A stretch of 52,425 nt of DNA. Source: Perkinsus chesapeaki. Taxonomy: Eukaryota > Perkinsozoa > Perkinsida > Perkinsidae. The stretch covers positions 4,868-57,292 of the forward strand of contig JAAPAO010000179.1 in NCBI GenBank assembly GCA_013115145.1, in the 5' to 3' direction. Positions 1 to 13,100 of the stretch are shown here, in pieces. A model generated the notes under the pieces. The model was not told where the DNA came from. It made no database searches and saw only the letters and a program-made list of their open reading frames with translations. Within the stretch, counting starts at the first letter, position 1. Every line of letters starts with the position of its first letter. The position numbers and the translations under genes are program-made.

Positions 1-1
1 T

Positions 2-283
2 ACTACTAGACCATTATTAAATGATAATACCAGTACAAGTAGTACTAGACCATTATTAAATGATAATACCAGTGTTAGCAGATCAGATGTCTATAATTAT
101 AGTTATGATGAAGGATGTTGTAATACATTATCCCCTCCACCAGAAATATATTTACAATTACCCGATCATGGTAGTAGACATCATTTAAATATACCACCAC
201 CTGAAGAGGAGCAGCATTATTGGAGATGCAATTGTATATCTAACTGTTTTAATGGTATAAAACAATTATTACATAATAAATAA
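2..283 (+). CDS. 3' end of an unknown protein gene (cut by window edge)
   Basis: Open frame running in from the left edge and ending at TAA 281-283. The readable 93 codons begin with a tandem duplication of 13 residues (core RPLLNDNTS, twice), followed by a Ser/Tyr-rich stretch, a proline patch (LSPPPEIY) and a C-terminal part with several cysteines (WRCNCISNC) before the basic end LLHNK. No domain recognised. The frame stays open across 280 bp in DNA that is otherwise full of stops, and the composition is like that of neighbouring exons, so it is probably a real final exon. Its function cannot be inferred. Confidence 0.5.
   Translation, partial: TTRPLLNDNTSTSSTRPLLNDNTSVSRSDVYNYSYDEGCCNTLSPPPEIYLQLPDHGSRHHLNIPPPEEEQHYWRCNCISNCFNGIKQLLHNK
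5..82 (+). repeat. 39-bp in-frame tandem duplication
   Basis: Two adjacent near-identical copies of a 39-bp unit (shared core from ctagaccattattaaatg) give a 13-residue protein repeat. The array may continue beyond the window edge. Confidence 0.7.
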
Positions 284-365
284 TAACTTTGTTAATATAG
301 TGTTGCTTGATAATAATAATAAAGATGTTTAGTTTAATAACTATATTATTATTGTTTAGTATCTT

Positions 366-697
366 ATGTCAAATAATATAACAGAAGTACCACCTTCACC
401 AACTTGCAGCAGCAGCAGTGGTGGTGGTAATAATAATGGTTTAATATTACCACGTATTAGATTACAATTGGCATCATGTGATAGTCTACATACTGTTAAT
501 ATACCAATTAATAATAAGAACTCTTCATCATCAATAATTAAAGATGATGAAAATGAGGATAAAGAGAAGGGAGATGTAGTAATAATAATACGGAGGATAA
601 TAATTGATAATATTATTAGAAAATAATTAATAATAAAAAGAAAAGGAATAATGGTTATATAAGAATATTTAAATGTTGTAGTCATCATAAAAAGTGA
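366..697 (+). CDS. Small hypothetical protein, two exons
   Basis: ATG at 366. Exon 1 encodes a low-complexity start (SSSSGGGNNN), a short ordered stretch (LILPRIRLQLASCDSLHTVNIP) and an acidic, lysine-rich tail (KDDENEDKEKGD). A typical local intron, GTAGTAATA to ATTATTAG ending at 619, is followed by exon 2 from 620, which reads KINNKKKRNN then IRIFKCCSHHKK and stops at TGA 695-697. The splice keeps the frame (phase 0), which supports the model; without splicing the frame stops at 624-626. About 110 residues. It has no recognisable family. Its cysteine- and lysine-rich C-terminus loosely resembles that of the preceding gene. Confidence 0.4.
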
Positions 698-886
698 TAA
701 TGCCTACGTTTGATTATTAAAAATAATATATCTTTGTTTCTTAAATCTATTCTATTATACCATACCGATTCATCATCATCATCATCAAGATAATCATTAT
801 GATCGTGTAATACGTAGTTTCCATTAATAATACATATTTAGTTATTACTATTATTATTAGTCATATTTATACTTAGAATTATAATA
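698..886. other. Intergenic, no gene seen
   Basis: AT-rich spacer with a short (CAT)n run near 771-787. No start-to-stop frame of interest. It presumably holds the promoter of the isocitrate dehydrogenase gene. Confidence 0.5.
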
Positions 887-3174
887 ATGCTGATGTCATC
901 GCAAAATAATAAATTGATATTATTATCACGTTTATATAATAGAGATGCAGGATGGGGGGTTAGAAGCTGTATAACAACATTAAATACCGGTGCCGCCGCG
1001 GACATAGTCCGAGATACACGTCGTTATAATCAACAAAGCAGTCGCCGTAATGTATCTAATATACAGTATACTGATAAGTCTGCTGCTGTATCTGAATGGA
1101 GAATGCTAACTCGGGTGAGTTAATATTATTATTATTCATATTATTATTATTATGTTAATTAGGTTAAGTATGAACGTATTAGAGTAGATAAGCCAATAGT
1201 TGAATTAGATGGTGATGAAATGACAAGAATAGTCTGGCAAATGATTAAAGATAAACTCGTATTAATAATAAATATAAATATAATTATATTATTATATTTA
1301 ATAGATATTCCCTTTTATTGATATGGATATTGATTATTATGACTTATCTGTTGAAAATAGAGATAAAACAGATGATCAAGTTACAATTGACGCAGCTAAA
1401 GCAATATTAAAGTAAATATAAGTAGTAGTATTATTAGTATTAGTATTATGTGTTTTATCAAATATACGTATATTATTATCAGATATAATGTCGGTGTTAA
1501 ATGTGCTACTATAACACCTGATGCAGCCAGGGTTAAAGAATTTAACCTGAAAAAGATGTGGAAGAGTCCTAATGGTACAATTAGGAATATATTAGATGGT
1601 ACGGTTTTTAGGGCACCAATAATAATACAAAATATACCACGGTAGTAGTAATAATTATAATAATGGTGATTATAATATTATTAAAGATACGTACCTGGTT
1701 GGGAATATCCAATTGTTATTGGTAGACATGCTCATGCTGATCAATATAAATGTGAACAATTTATAACTGATAAACCAGGTGATAGTGGTGATGATGGTGA
1801 TGATGGTTGTTATAATATAATGATGATATTAATAATAATATTGTTTATTGTTGTTAGGGCGAGTTGAAATAGTATATTATCCTAATAATAATGAAGATGA
1901 AAAGAAAAGTATCAAATTATTTGAATTTAAAGATAATGATGAAGGAGGTGTTGTAATGGGAATGTAATAGTAATAATAATAGAGGTAATTATAATAAAAT
2001 TAGGTATAATACTAAAAGATCGATTGAGAGTTTTGCAAGATGCTGTTTTACTTATGCATTAGGGCAGGTAATAATAATCAATATTATTATTATTAATGAT
2101 GATGATGTTTATGTCTACGTTTTGTAGGGTATGCCATTATACTTCTCATCTAAGAATACAATACTAAAAGCATATGATGGTTTATTTAAAGATACTTTTC
2201 AAGAATTATATGATAAAGAATATAAGTAGTAGTAGTTGCTGCTGCTGTTGTTATAATAGTAGTAATAATAATAAAACTGCTTCTTATATTATTAGAAAAG
2301 AGTTTGAGAAGGTTGGTCTATGGTATGAACATAGATTGATAGACGATATGGTTGCACAGGTAGTAGTGTTATTAGTAATAATATCATATTTATTATTATT
2401 ATTTAATAGGCAATTAAATCAAAAGGTGGATTTGTATGGGCATGTAAGAATTATGATGGTGATGTCCAATCAGATATAGTTGCACAAGGGTAATAATAAT
2501 AACAATAGTTAATTATTATTATTAATTAGTTATGGATCACTTGGTTTAATGACATCAATATTATTATGTCCGGATGGTAAAACAGTATTATCAGAAGCTG
2601 CCCATGGTACAGTAACAAGACATTATAGAGCTTATCAAGTACTAATAATAATAATTATTATTGAGTACATAATTGTTATTCAGAGAGGAGAAAAAACATC
2701 AACTAATCCAATAGCATCTATATTTGCTTGGTCAAGAGCATTAAATCAACGTGCTGTATTGGATTCTAATCAAAGACTTAAACATTTCGCACAAGTAATA
2801 ATAATAACTTGTTGTTTTTGTTATTATTATTGTCTTAAGGCTTTGGAGGATGCATGTGTTGAATCAGTTGAAGCTGGTTATATGAGTAAGGACTTGGCAA
2901 TATGTGTTGCTGGAACATCAAAAGTGATATAAACTTATAATTATTATTATTAATTTTATTATTATAGATATCATCTGATCAATATCTTACAAGTGAAGAT
3001 CTTATTGATTATTTCTCGGAAAGGTAAATATTTAATTATTATTAAATTTGATCAATATAATGAATGTTGTTGTATTTCAGATTAAAAGTTAAGTTAGCTA
3101 AACCATTGAAAAAGCGTTATGCTTTGGTTGGTCCACGACTTGATCCACCAAAGTATAAATCGGAGGATCTTTAA
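887..3174 (+). CDS. NADP-dependent isocitrate dehydrogenase, probably mitochondrial
   Basis: Oxidative decarboxylation of isocitrate to 2-oxoglutarate with NADP. Fifteen exons can be joined by short GT-AG introns. First exon 887-1114, intron 1115-1162 (48 nt), exon 2 from 1163 with [18 protein letters not shown]. Later exons carry [34 protein letters not shown], the active-site region [75 protein letters not shown] and [16 protein letters not shown]. These are hallmark blocks of the eukaryotic NADP-IDH dimer family. The first exon adds about 75 residues before the conserved start; it is rich in R, S and N with few acidic residues, consistent with a mitochondrial presequence. An alternative start is the ATG at 893. 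The gene ends at TAA 3172-3174. Exon 5 carries a GDDGDDG insertion made by triplet expansion. The peroxisomal or cytosolic isoform is excluded only by inference from the N-terminus. Confidence 0.95.
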
Positions 3175-3337
3175 TAATAATGTCAACAACAAGAACAAGA
3201 ACAAGAATAAGAATGCTCCTTCTCATAAGATGTGTTAACAACATGTTTATTACTAACGTTACTGTTATTGTTACTTTAGTTAAACTCAATATTAATATTA
3301 AGAATAACATTAATTGACATTTATGATGACATGTAAT
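3175..3337. other. Convergent 3' intergenic spacer
   Basis: Separates the stops of the plus-strand IDH gene and the minus-strand meckelin gene. It contains a short (CAAGAA)n run near 3187-3209. No gene seen. Confidence 0.5.
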
Positions 3338-5319
3338 TTATAAAAAGAATCTATCATCTATAATACTTGTACGGCTTATTGTACGTCGAGTTAAGATTGA
3401 CCAAATATTATTAAATATAAATGAGAATGAATATGCGATAATCGACCCTAATATTGGATTATTGGTATATCGGAATATTAAGGAGAATAATAATAACTGT
3501 AATAAAGCTGAATGTAACTCAGTACCTAAATAATCAACAATAATCATAATCATCATCCAATCCCTTTAAAAGTATTACTACCTAATGGTATACCATAATA
3601 ATCTGTACCATAAATAAATGATGTAACCCAACCAATACCATTATTATCATCAATTAATAGACCATCATAAGAAGGTATATCTAATACTTAATCATAAAAT
3701 AAATTATAATAATTATTATAATTATTATTATAATTATTATTACCGCTAGTATAACCAAATAACTTCTCTTTAATTGTTCGTGATCTTATTATACCTTTAC
3801 GTGTTATCGATTCTATTGTTGTTAATAATGTGTCCTCAAATTTCAATCTAAACAGTAATAACAACAAGCATATTTATAATAATAATAACAACCTCAAATC
3901 AATTAATTTAATATTATCCTGTTTATTAATTAATGATCCACCACCAAGTGGCATACCCACTAATGATGCTGCTGACGACGATCTCAATACTATTAAATCA
4001 GTAGATAATTCGATTATTAAGTTACGAAAATGTTGTGGCATAAATATCTGTAATATTGATAATTTATAACTTATAATCTTACGATACCTCATAAGTCTGA
4101 AGATGACACCTTTTTGGATCATCCGGTTTAAGTCCCCTTTTTAATAGAAGATTATCTTTCTCATCCTTAAGAATTATTATTATGATATAATGAATAGTAA
4201 TATTATTATGGTTACTTGTAAATATGCCATTAATTGACTTATATCACAATCAGCTTTACCACTCGGTGATTTACCATGTATAAACCATCCATGTAAAGGT
4301 TCATCAAGTATCTATCTTATATATCATTATTATCATCGATAATAACTATACCATAATCACTATTACTACTACCACTTACTATAACGCTAATATTAGATAA
4401 TGCACATATATCAACAAAATCACATAAACGATCTCCTAATTGTAATGATGTTAATTTCCGTATTATTATTAATATAATAAATACCAATAACCATGTTGCT
4501 GTACTTATACAATATATTAGATATGGATTTAATACTATAGACTCATCTGACATAATAATAATAATATTAATAAATATATAATACTTGTAATAATAATAAT
4601 AACAACAACAACCCACCCTGATTATAATCATATTCATAATTATTTATATATTCTTTAACCTTTCCTGGTATTGAATCTGCTTTATATTGCCATTTAAATA
4701 CATATATAAATAATAATACCAAAAACCATAATAACCCATATGATAATCTTTTATGAGATGCTCTTTCATTTAATTCATTTGCAATAAATAACATTCTCCA
4801 TGCAGATGGAGTAGAAGAAGAGGAGGAACCTACTACTAGTTATACAATAATATTAATAATAATAAATAATATAACTATTATCATTATCACATGATATATT
4901 GCCATTCATATGTTGTTCGTTATTTTTGCCGCTTGTTGTTGATGATATTTTATCATTATTAGTTAATACTTTATTACCACTACCACTCATACCACTAGTA
5001 ATACTATCATTATGTATTATTAAACTTTTATTATTATTAAATGCATTAAACCCAAATGTACTCAGTCTATTATTATCATTATTAGTATATGCTCTATTAT
5101 TGCTGCTATTATTATCATCATCTTTATATTTCCATCTCTCTCTATCATCTTTAATACTATTCATATGTTTATGTTGTTCTCTATCAATCAAGAATATGAA
5201 TATTTTACTAATTCTAATTATATCAAATATAATAATAATAAATGCTAATGTAATAAGATAAATAAGGAAACCGTCAATTATACCATCTCCACCACCAGAA
5301 GCAGCATCAGGAGAGGAGG

Positions 5320-5360
<41 letters not shown>

Positions 5361-7781
5361 GGTGGTGGCTGTATTAATGTATTATATGATATTAATAATT
5401 TATGTAAAAGTATTATAATGAAGAATGATATATGTGATAGTAGAATAGTATTGATAAATGTATTGATAATAACAATAATACGTTGTCTAAATACCCCTGT
5501 ATAATCTAGTATAAAGTGTCCAGTGGTATGATGGTCATCATTTGACAATGGATACCTATTTCTTATAATATATATACGAAATAATGCTATTATTAATGTT
5601 ATTAATGTATATGGTATAAATATAGATAATATAGTTAACCAATAACTATTATTCCTTGATGATGATGTAGTGTACAAACTACTGAATAAAATACGTAAAG
5701 CACTGCTGCTGCCGCCCTTAGTAGTTGTTGTTGTTGATAACTCTCCTCCTGCTCCTCCTCCTGCTAACCATTCTTCTTCATTCAATACCTCTATCATATA
5801 TATTTCTATTATAGGCGTCTCAATTGGATCAAAACTTATAAAACGTGTTAATGTTGCTAATCGTAATACGCCATTATTAGTACTATCACATAGTGTGTAT
5901 CTTTTAACGAATGTATCATATTGGTAATAACCATCATCATCAATAATAATATTATTTATTATTCGTATAGGTATTGATATTAAATTGTTTACATCTGGTA
6001 TCTCATTATCATTATTACTATTATCATCATCTTCTTCTTGTTGTAGATAAATCTCATAAAATAGTGGTTGAGAACATCTATTATCAAGTAATAGTTTATT
6101 ATGTCTTATATAACATAATATATTCTAAATACGGCTGTAATAATAATACTATACTAATTACAATAAGATTAATTACTTTATTATAACCATATTTATACCA
6201 ATAATTATTATTGTTATTGTTATCACATAATGTTAAATATTGTTCACTATCAGTTCCTTTATACCATCCTAACCATGTGCCTAATATTAATACAATATTA
6301 ATAATAACAATATTCTTATTATTAATAATACTACCATTTATAGTATATATTGATACCCATATTTTAATATCATTTCCTAATATCATTTCTTTATTTAATG
6401 TTGTTTTATTTATGTATAATAATGGTAAGTTATTATTATACCGAGTAATATCAATATCTAATAATAATTGTATTTTATTATTATACTTCATATTATGTAT
6501 AATATATTATAACTTATTATTGTAGTAGTAGTACTAGTCTAACTATTAAGACCATATTCATTATTACTACCTTTATATAAATAATGTATTATATAATAAC
6601 ATATCCCATCATTATTATTAGTATTATATAAATTTATTACACATAGATTTGTTAAACAATTACATGCCTTTTGATCATTCATTAACACACATCTTATATT
6701 ACATGACACATAATACGACATAATAATATTATTATTAATATAATATTTATTAACATTTATTAATCTCTTCTTATTACTATCATCTATACTTTCTATTATA
6801 TCATATATATTTATATTCCCTAAAGTATTACAGCAATATTATTATCATTTATTATTACTACTACCATTTATAAATTCATTAATCATATTATTATGTATAT
6901 TTATATCATTTATAATATTATTATATTGTACAGTGGATAATGCATTTAATGATAATATTAATTCTGATTCTGTTTTTGTATTATTATTTAATGTATTTGA
7001 TAACCACCATTGATAAGTTTGTGGTATACATAATGATGATGATGATAGGGTTCCAGGTGGTGAAGGGGGGCTCCATAAACTAATATTACCACTTACTTGT
7101 ATTATTATTATCATCATCATTATAAGTATTATTATTACCCTATATTATTACAATTGCATCCTTCTTCTATAATCCCTAACTCCCACGGTATTATGCCACA
7201 TATTTTTATATTATTATTTATAATAATCATCCTATCATCACCACTGTTGTTATTATTATTACAGGTAGTAGTAATAGTAGTAGTATTGTAACATGAATAT
7301 ACAGGTGATGATGATGTTGTTTTATAATCTATATATAATATACCATCATTATTAATACATCTAATACACCACCACCATCATTAACATATACTATTATTAT
7401 TACTACCTGCATTCACCACTACCATTATCTATATATACACCGTTAGTTTCTAAACATGGATAACATCCATTTTTATAATAATTAGGCGTCATATTATTAG
7501 GGCAATTAATACAAGTATCATCATCCATATATCTGATGATATTAATATATAACTATTACTACTACCTTATAATAATACTACTACCTTACACTCCCATTAC
7601 CACATGTACATGGACCGTATTCTTCACTATTTGGTATCATTCCTCTTGTTGGTGTATCACATATTCTACATTTTGATATTCTTGTATCAAATCCTTCATT
7701 ATCTTTACATATATTATTTAATAATAATCCATATATTATACTTAGATTATATAATAATATTATAATATAATATATTAACAT
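3338..7781 (-). CDS. TMEM67: Meckelin (TMEM67/MKS3), ciliary transition-zone membrane protein
   Basis: Meckelin is a seven-helix protein of the ciliary transition-zone (MKS) complex with a cysteine-rich ectodomain. Start ATG at 7781: hydrophobic signal peptide (YYIIILLYNLSIIYGLLL), then Cys-rich modules (KCRICDTP, CTCGNG, DTCINCPNNM, NGCYPCLE, ACNCLTNLC). Middle exons give WLGWYKGTDSEQYLTLC and FVKRYTLCDSTNNGVLRLA. The large exon ending near 4866 carries three membrane helices and a poly-Q loop. C-terminal landmarks match the vertebrate protein as I remember it: AWRMLFIANELNER, CALSNISVI joined to GWFIHGKSPSGKADCD, and a final IIDDRFFL (vertebrate end close to LVDQRFLI). I count seven hydrophobic segments and about 1,100 residues. 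Stop TAA is at 3338-3340. One intron near 6451-6566 must be longer than usual, or hide a mini-exon, to keep frame. It is strong evidence that the organism builds cilia. Confidence 0.93.
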
Positions 7782-7861
7782 ATAAGGATTAATACCTTAA
7801 CCATAACCAATAAATTATTAATACTATTCAACAAAATACTTATATAAAACAGCAAGTCCAA

Positions 7862-8450
7862 TTAATTATTATTATCATTATTATTAACATGTTGTTGTTG
7901 TTGCTCCAGGATAGATAATAACATTATTGCTTTATCTTTTATTATTTTATTATTATTGTTATTTATAATATTATTAAGTGAGCTAATTATAATAACATTA
8001 TTATTACAATCATTTATTAACCCATATAATGTATCCATTAATAACTCTATATTATTATTATCAACCTAAACTTAGCTTCATAATAATACTAGCAAGTGTA
8101 ATAATATTATTACATTATGTTTATTATTATTATTATTATTGTCGTCATCTATTAATCCTTTAATTTTATTATTTTGTAATATTATTTTATTTTTTACTCC
8201 TATGGTTACCCTTTCAATCTCATCTTTATGCATAATTAATTCATTAACTCTTCTATTTAATCTATTATATACCTTAATAATAATACCTTCGTTATTATCA
8301 TTATACTACACTTATTAATACATTATTAATATCTCCTCTACCTGGTCCTATCAAATCCTCTTTACCACCACCTTCTATATAAACACCATCAATGCCATTA
8401 TGATGTGTAGGACAATGATCATTTTCATAAGATATATTATTATACAACAT
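7862..8450 (-). CDS. Small helical protein of unknown function
   Basis: Three exons join in frame through two local-type introns: start ATG at 8448-8450, stop TAA at 7862-7864, about 165 residues. The N-terminus is MLYNNISYENDHCPTHH followed by a Gly-rich stretch (GKEDLIGPGRGD). Exon 2 is a charged amphipathic helix (YNRLNRRVNELIMHKDEIER, then VKNKIILQNNKIKGL). Exon 3 has ELLMDTLYGLIND and a second predicted helix, ending in QQQQHVNNNDNNN. The size and helix pattern recall small adaptor subunits of coiled-coil complexes, but I cannot name the family. It lies 80 bp upstream of the meckelin start on the same strand; shared ciliary function would be a guess. Confidence 0.55.
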
Positions 8451-8512
8451 TATATAACTACTTATATAATATTATAATAACACAATAATAATACTAATCA
8501 ACAGCAAGGACA

Positions 8513-8561
8513 ACATCAGCATGAGCATGAGCATGAGCATGAGTAGTAGTAGTAGTAGTAG
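8513..8561. repeat. (GCATGA)n hexamer run followed by (GTA)n
   Basis: Four to five copies of GCATGA from about 8518 to 8543 run straight into (GTA)6. It lies in the spacer between two minus-strand genes. Confidence 0.8.
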
Positions 8562-8625
8562 TATTGTTCGTAGTAGTAATAAGTAGTATATGATGGTCGT
8601 TGTTGTTGTTTTTATTTATGTTCTT

Positions 8626-9899
8626 ACATATGGAACACCAGCTAATTTACCACCGTAATATGCACTTGTTGGTGCCATTAACATACTTAATATACCAGAT
8701 AATGACATAATTACTAAAAAGGATGTAATAACACTTTTACTTGATGATACTAATATAGCACCATCATTATTATAACATTGTGCATTTTGTAACTAAATAC
8801 AGTATATACAATATTTATTATTAATATAGTCCATTATTATTATTACATCTGTCATAAAATCCTGTGCCCCAGATCCTAATATAACACCAAATGCTACCCA
8901 TTTAATACAACTAGATGATATATTAATAAAACTCTTAAGTATAACAGAATCAGGTGCAGCAAGGAATATAACCTACTACTATAATAATTACCAATAATAG
9001 GATTACTAATATGTAGGTTATATTACCATATCGATTATATCTAATATTAACCCTAAACCTGATAATACAAATGCAGCTATTGTCATACTCTCTATTAATG
9101 TATGATCAATACATACCTATATTAAAATTAATATAATTAATTATACTATTAATCATTATTATTATCACTTTAGTGCGACATTGTCCAGATATATCAGCTA
9201 AATCACGACACCATGAAAATGATAATTCACATTCTTCTTCTGTTTTAACTATTGGTGTTGTTTCAGTTATTAAAAATATAACTGGTTCTATTGTCGTTAC
9301 TGAATTATCTATATATAATAACAATTCATTATTATGCTTATGTTTGATTATAATATTATTATTACCATTGTTAGATATCATATTATTATTATTATTACTT
9401 ACTGTATTTGATGATGATGATGCTATACCTGGGCATCCACCACATCTTGATACACCATCTTTACATAATAATCCAACTACTGGTGATATTTCACATACAT
9501 ACCTAATACCACCACCACCAGCAGCAGCAGCAAGTTATTATTACCCTCGAGGACAACATCTATCCCAACACTTATCTATTACTGTATTGTCACAAGTATC
9601 ACCTAATGTGTGTCTAACACATGGTAAATATCTAATAATAATAATAGATATGGATATTAGTATTATGCATATATTAATTATTACTTAGATGTTAACTCCC
9701 CACGAAAATTATCATTTAAATCATTAGTATATTTATTAAATACTATAAGTAGTATAAAACTACCTATACCTGTTATAAATGTAATAACCGTTAATATAAC
9801 CTGTTTATCATAATAATTAAAACTAGTTGTTCTTCTTGTTATTATTAATATATTATTATTACTTGAAATGCTGCTCTCTTCGTTATATGTACCTTCCAT
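8626..9899 (-). CDS. Four-helix membrane protein with a cysteine-rich extracellular loop
   Basis: Start ATG at 9897-9899, stop TAA at 8626-8628, seven exons with in-frame GT-AG introns. Topology read from the sequence: a short cytoplasmic tail; TM1 (VILTVITFITGIGSFILLIV); a large loop with CVRHTLGDTC, DKCWDRCCPRGYVCE, LLCKDGVSRCGGCPG, ECELSFSWCRDL and SGQC; TM2 (TIAAFVLSGLGLILDI); TM3 (CIKWVAFGVILGSGAQDF); TM4 (TSFLVIMSLSGILSMLM); and a short tail GGKLAGVPYVRT. The long disulphide-rich loop between TM1 and TM2 is a claudin-like layout rather than a tetraspanin one, but no claudin signature residues are seen. CWDRCCPRGYVC looks like a compact knot of paired cysteines. I do not recognise the family, and the function is unknown. 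Confidence 0.6.
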
Positions 9900-10111
9900 G
9901 ACGACAAGGATGATGATGACTTCTTATTCATTATTAATATCAATAATACTACTAATAATAATATAAATATAACATTAACAACACAAATGATGACACTAGT
10001 TATCATTATTATCGATCGAAACATTAGTAAGCTGCTAAGTACTAGAAGGATGATGATGATGGCTATGGTGACGTTATTGATAATGTTAAATTGTTGTTAC
10101 GTTATTAATAA

Positions 10112-13100
10112 TTATTGTATTGTTATATTATACAATGTATTTAACTTATATTTAATATCATTTGGTAATATTGTATTCCATAATTTATCCCAATCATCCT
10201 TATTTAATGCTGATTTATACCCATGTACTAGTTGATTACACATTTGTATAGCATTATATAATGTCTCACTAGATCCTAATTCATCCTTCTCATTATTATC
10301 TCTTGATGTTGATGATGATGGAGGGGGAGGAGGCGGTGGATATAATGATGCAGATACTAATAATATGCCAGATAATTTATCAACTCCCATACCACATGAT
10401 GGGTTACTCTAATAATAATACATATATAAATAATAATATTATAACTACTACTACTACCTGTAATGCTAAACATATACCATGTATAGCATGGGCCTTCTCA
10501 GTATCATTTCTCATTTGTGAAGTTACTGTACACCATGGAATTAAAGCTTTATATAATATATTATTACCAATTTCATTAGGACATACCTAGTTAATAATTA
10601 CTAGTTATTAATAGTTATTATTGTTATTACTAGTGATAATCTACCAAATGATATAGCTGCATTTTGCATTAATAAAGGTCTTTGCAATGAGTTACATGTT
10701 TCTAATATAGATACTAATTTATTAGCAATTACATTACAGTAACTATGACCATAATAATAATCAACTGTATATTAACCGTATTAACTTACGGTTTAATATC
10801 AAATATATTATTATCCTTGTTATTATTCCCTCCTCCACCTCTTCTTGTTGTTGCTAATGCTACACATATTTCCCCTATCGCCCATATTGCATTATTGCAA
10901 GTACTATAACCACCATTATCTATATAATGTATAGTAGATGGTAATATCATTGATAAATTTGGTATTATTAATATACTACAATATCTATTATTAATAATAC
11001 CATACAATATTATTATTATTATTATTCCTATTACCTAGATAGATCACCTAATAAAGCATATAATGGTTGGGTAACTTGTGATGGTATCATTATTAATGTT
11101 GGTCTTGTACTACTAGTTGTTGTTGCTTGTATTAATCTAACTATTAAAGGTATTATATTATTTAATATTTGTGCAGCATGTAAACCCTCTGCAACAGCTG
11201 ATAAACAATCTAACGCTGATGCTACTATATCTGCATCATATCCGTTATCTCCTATTATCATATCTGTTTCATTAACAACAACAATGATTATCATTATTAA
11301 ATACCCCCAACAATTATTACCACTCCCTCCTTGAACCCCTCCTCCTCCTCTTCCTCCTTCTTGTTGTATATTATTTAGATAACCATCTATTATACGTCCG
11401 CATCTATTAACAATCTAATAATAATAATATTATTATTAATTATTATTCTTCATGTTATTATTACATTCGTAACACCTTGTTCACCAAGCCTACATGCCAA
11501 TTCATGGGACCATAATATAGGTGTTAAAGCTTCTAATAATGATATAATACATTTATCATTATCATTAGTAACCTAATTATAATACTATTATAAATACTGT
11601 TATAGTAGTATACCTATTTATTATTACCCTATTTAATCTTTGTAATATAGTTGGTATTAATTCATTACCCATTGACGGTATATTGGATAATATATCTGCT
11701 CCTACTGATGATATTAATGTTCCTATAGCATCTAGTAATATTAGGAAATTCTTATATTGGTAACTAATAATAATATTAATAATAACAACCTATTATAATA
11801 TTGTGTTATTACAATCTTATACATATATTAAATACTTTAATTATCCTATCTAATAGTTCATTATCATATCGCATACGATTACCACTTTCCTCTATTAAAC
11901 CAGCTAATGCTGATATAGCGGCTTCTTGTACTCTTTTATTTTTATCAACACATCTATCGACAATAATAATATATATTATCCTTAATATTATTAATATAAC
12001 CTTTCTAATATAGCTGTTGTTGATGCCTTTAATAAAGTAGTATCATCTCTAGATGATAACCATCGACCAAACCTTCCTAATGTCCAACATCCTATTGAAC
12101 GTAATAATGGTTGATTAGATAATGTTGTCTGATATGATGATGATGATGATGATACTATTCATTGTTATTACTTGTATTAATAATGGTAATAATGTATTCA
12201 TATCTTTAGATAAACCATTCTCACAACCATGTGCAATAGCTCCTACTGCTAATACTGATGCTTCTTGTTCTCTCCAATCTACTTTAATAATAATCGATCT
12301 TCATCTATTTACTCTACTACTAATACTACTACCTGATGTGCTAGTTAAACCCTTCTCTATTAATGGTAATAATATAGGTAATATATCATCATGTAATGCA
12401 TTAGCAATATTATCCAATCTAATAATTATTATTAACACTTTATTACTACTATATAATTATTATTAATACGCATTGGCAGCTGCCTTTCTAACAGTCCATT
12501 CATTGCCCCATGTTGACTGTTGTTGTTGTGGACTGCCTCTCACACTGCCTCCAACTGCCCTATCTCCCTCATCACCCGAATCATCTTCATTACTATCATC
12601 ATTATTACCATGTGCTGACTTATCCTATAATTATATCATTATTACCGGCCCTTATTAGGCTATACTACTACTTGATGGAATATTGGCGCCATATCGTGTT
12701 GCTCATCTTTAATATGTGAATCATCACCTACTAAACCACTCTCCATTGATTCAAAGTCCTCTGTAGCATAAACCATATTAGACTAAATATAATAATATAA
12801 TCATGTATATAGTAATGTAATTTATTATTACTAATAAAGTAGGCAATATAACACTTAAACATTGTGGTGTTTGTATATTTGGTAACCAATTTGTATTTAA
12901 ACATACTGCTGGCCAAAACTCCAATGCTTCCCGTCTTACTTCATCTACACTATTACTATATACGACTGAATTATCAATTATTATTACTATTATTCGATGA
13001 TGATGATGAAGACTGTGATAACATAAATTCCATAACTTGTGGCAAATGTGCTTCAACTAAATCAGGTTGATGATTCGCACAATGTACAAAACCAATACAT

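Noticed and set aside
4899-5261. Plus-strand leucine-rich frame
   Set aside because: Antisense shadow of the large meckelin exon; composition mirrors the opposite-strand Asn/Asp codons.
9173-9688. Plus-strand 171-codon frame
   Set aside because: Antisense of the four-helix membrane protein, whose exons splice coherently on the minus strand.
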